DNA of 7,716 nucleotides. Origin: DASROJ01 sp035646975. GTDB lineage: Bacteria > Acidobacteriota > Polarisedimenticolia > JACPZX01 > DASXTC01. This document shows, piece after piece, positions 6,889 through 7,716 of the stretch. The notes under the pieces were generated by a model. The model saw only the letters and a program-made list of their open reading frames with translations. It searched no databases and was not told the DNA's origin. The DNA lies in assembly GCA_035646975.1 (NCBI GenBank), contig DASROJ010000135.1, forward strand, positions 1-7,716, given 5' to 3'. The translations under genes and the position numbers were made by a program. The stretch's first letter is position 1. Each line of letters begins with the position of its first letter.

Positions 6889-7307
6889 GGGTGACCGACT
6901 ACAAGACGGGGAAGATGGCTGACTACGAAGACGACGCGTTGCGGGGCGGCACCACCGTGCAGCTTCCTCTTTATATGCTGGCCGCCGAGAAGCTGCTCGC
7001 CCCCGGGCGGCCGGGTCTTCGCGCGGGCGAGGCGCGATACCTGTCGGTGGATCGCGCGGGAGACTTCCAGACGGTGACCTTTTCCGCACAGGCGCTGGCG
7101 TCGCGACGCGAGGATCTGTCGCAGATTCTTTCCACCTATGTTTCCGGCGTCGCGCGCGGCGTCTTTTTCGCCTATCCCGAGACGCAGATGTGCAGCCGGT
7201 GCGACTATCGTCTGGCGTGCGGCGAAGGACGCGAGGCCCGGTTCGCCCGCAAGCGATCCGACATGACGGCGGCCGATTACCTGAAGATGCGGGAAGTCGT
7301 GAAATGA
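6831..7307 (+). CDS. addB: AddB-type subunit, C-terminal Fe-S nuclease domain (out-of-frame continuation)
   Basis: This is the rest of the AddB nuclease domain in the -1 frame. A gene finder would start it at GTG 6831, but that is not a natural start: sense coding continues across 6828 from the previous frame, and no Shine-Dalgarno site precedes it. In the numbering of the repaired 1079-residue protein it carries Asp929 (CIDRLE), Asp944 and Lys946 (TDYKTG), and Gln965 (VQLPLYMLA). It also carries cysteines 1042, 1045 and 1051 (CSRCDYRLAC, C-x2-C-x5-C), which pair with Cys766 in the upstream part to make the iron staple. All expected active-site residues are present, so the domain shows no decay apart from the frame break. 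Its TGA at 7305-7307 overlaps the ATG of the helicase gene. Alone it would lack His800 and the first Cys, and so should not work as an independent nuclease. Confidence 0.8.
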   Translation: MRLKGCIDRLEISWDESRLRVTDYKTGKMADYEDDALRGGTTVQLPLYMLAAEKLLAPGRPGLRAGEARYLSVDRAGDFQTVTFSAQALASRREDLSQILSTYVSGVARGVFFAYPETQMCSRCDYRLACGEGREARFARKRSDMTAADYLKMREVVK

Positions 7308-7716
7308 CCCCGACAAGACGTCCCGCAGCCGACCAGCGGGTCCGCCACGAGGCGGCGACCCGGCTCGGGCACAGCTACCTGCTGGAAGCGGGTGCGGGGA
7401 CCGGCAAGACCACGGTACTGCTCGACCGCGTCACCGAGATCCTCAAGACGAACATTCTCCTGGAGCGGATCGCGGTGATCACCTTCACCGAAAAGGCAGC
7501 CGGCGAGCTGAAGCTTCGCCTGCGTCGCGGCATGGAGGAGATGATCGGGGCGGCCGAGGCCGGGTCGGGATGGGAAGCGCATCTCAAGCGCTCGCTGGAG
7601 TCGCTGGATCGCGCCACCGTCAGCACGATTCACTCGTTTGCCGCGTCATTGCTGCGCGAGCGCCCCATCGAGGCGAACATCGATCCGCGGTTCGCCGTGG
7701 CCGATCAGCTGGGCGC
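7304..7716 (+). CDS. addA: AddA-type UvrD/RecB superfamily 1A helicase, N-terminal part
   Basis: This frame opens with ATG 7304, overlapping the addB stop as ATGA, and stays open to the end of the window, giving about 137 residues. It shows a Q-motif-like glutamine (DQ, residue 11) and a perfect Walker A, EAGAGTGKTT, with Lys35. Motif Ia follows as VITFTEKAAGELKLRLR, then the TVSTIHSFAASLLRE segment (motif Ib/Ic) and the AddA/RecB-like IDPRFAVAD. These are the SF1A helicase hallmarks of the ATP-driven 3'-5' motor of AddAB or RecBCD complexes. Its position directly after an AddB-type gene makes AddA the best call. RecB or another UvrD-like helicase cannot be excluded, because the 2B domain and C-terminal nuclease lie beyond the window. 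In contrast to AddB, its ATPase motif is intact, so it should supply the motor of the complex. Confidence 0.85.
   Translation, partial: MTPTRRPAADQRVRHEAATRLGHSYLLEAGAGTGKTTVLLDRVTEILKTNILLERIAVITFTEKAAGELKLRLRRGMEEMIGAAEAGSGWEAHLKRSLESLDRATVSTIHSFAASLLRERPIEANIDPRFAVADQLG

Overview
This is a GC-rich bacterial chromosomal window with strong G/C preference at third codon positions. It carries parts of three unrelated neighbourhoods and has no long non-coding stretch; the longest gap is 106 bases. An FG-GAP repeat protein next to a RecB/AddAB-type recombination locus would suit Acidobacteriota or another GC-rich phylum common in environmental metagenomes. That placement is a guess, because nothing here is diagnostic of a lineage.

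Layout. (1) Bases 1-573, plus strand: the C-terminal end of an FG-GAP (integrin-alpha-like beta-propeller) protein whose start lies outside the window. (2) 606-1406, plus: a complete classical short-chain dehydrogenase/reductase with the Asn-Ser-Tyr-Lys catalytic set. (3) 1457-2641 and 2707-3111, minus: two genes I do not recognise. They are a 394-residue protein and, upstream of it in transcription order, a small 134-residue protein with an SH3-like N-terminus. They converge on the dehydrogenase gene and diverge from the next operon. (4) 3218-7716, plus: a tightly packed DNA-end-processing operon. It encodes a stand-alone Fe-S PD-(D/E)XK nuclease, then an AddB-type subunit, then the N-terminal part of an AddA/UvrD-type helicase that runs off the window end. 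Both gene junctions in this operon are ATGA overlaps, so the three products are probably made together and may act together in double-strand-break resection and recombination.

The two most notable points are both in the operon. The addB reading frame is broken by one base at a run of seven G (6822-6828). This splits the nuclease domain, and a -1 shift exactly there restores a complete Fe-S nuclease. The run is also a zero-frame G_GGG_GGG slippery heptamer with an SD-like GGAG eight bases upstream. A sequencing or assembly error is still the simplest explanation. Second, the operon opens with an extra stand-alone nuclease that has the same iron-staple cysteine pattern as AddB. It could be a third nuclease or could stand in for one that AddA lacks. 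The divergent intergenic region (3112-3217) holds a good extended -10 promoter overlapping a perfect 7-bp inverted repeat.
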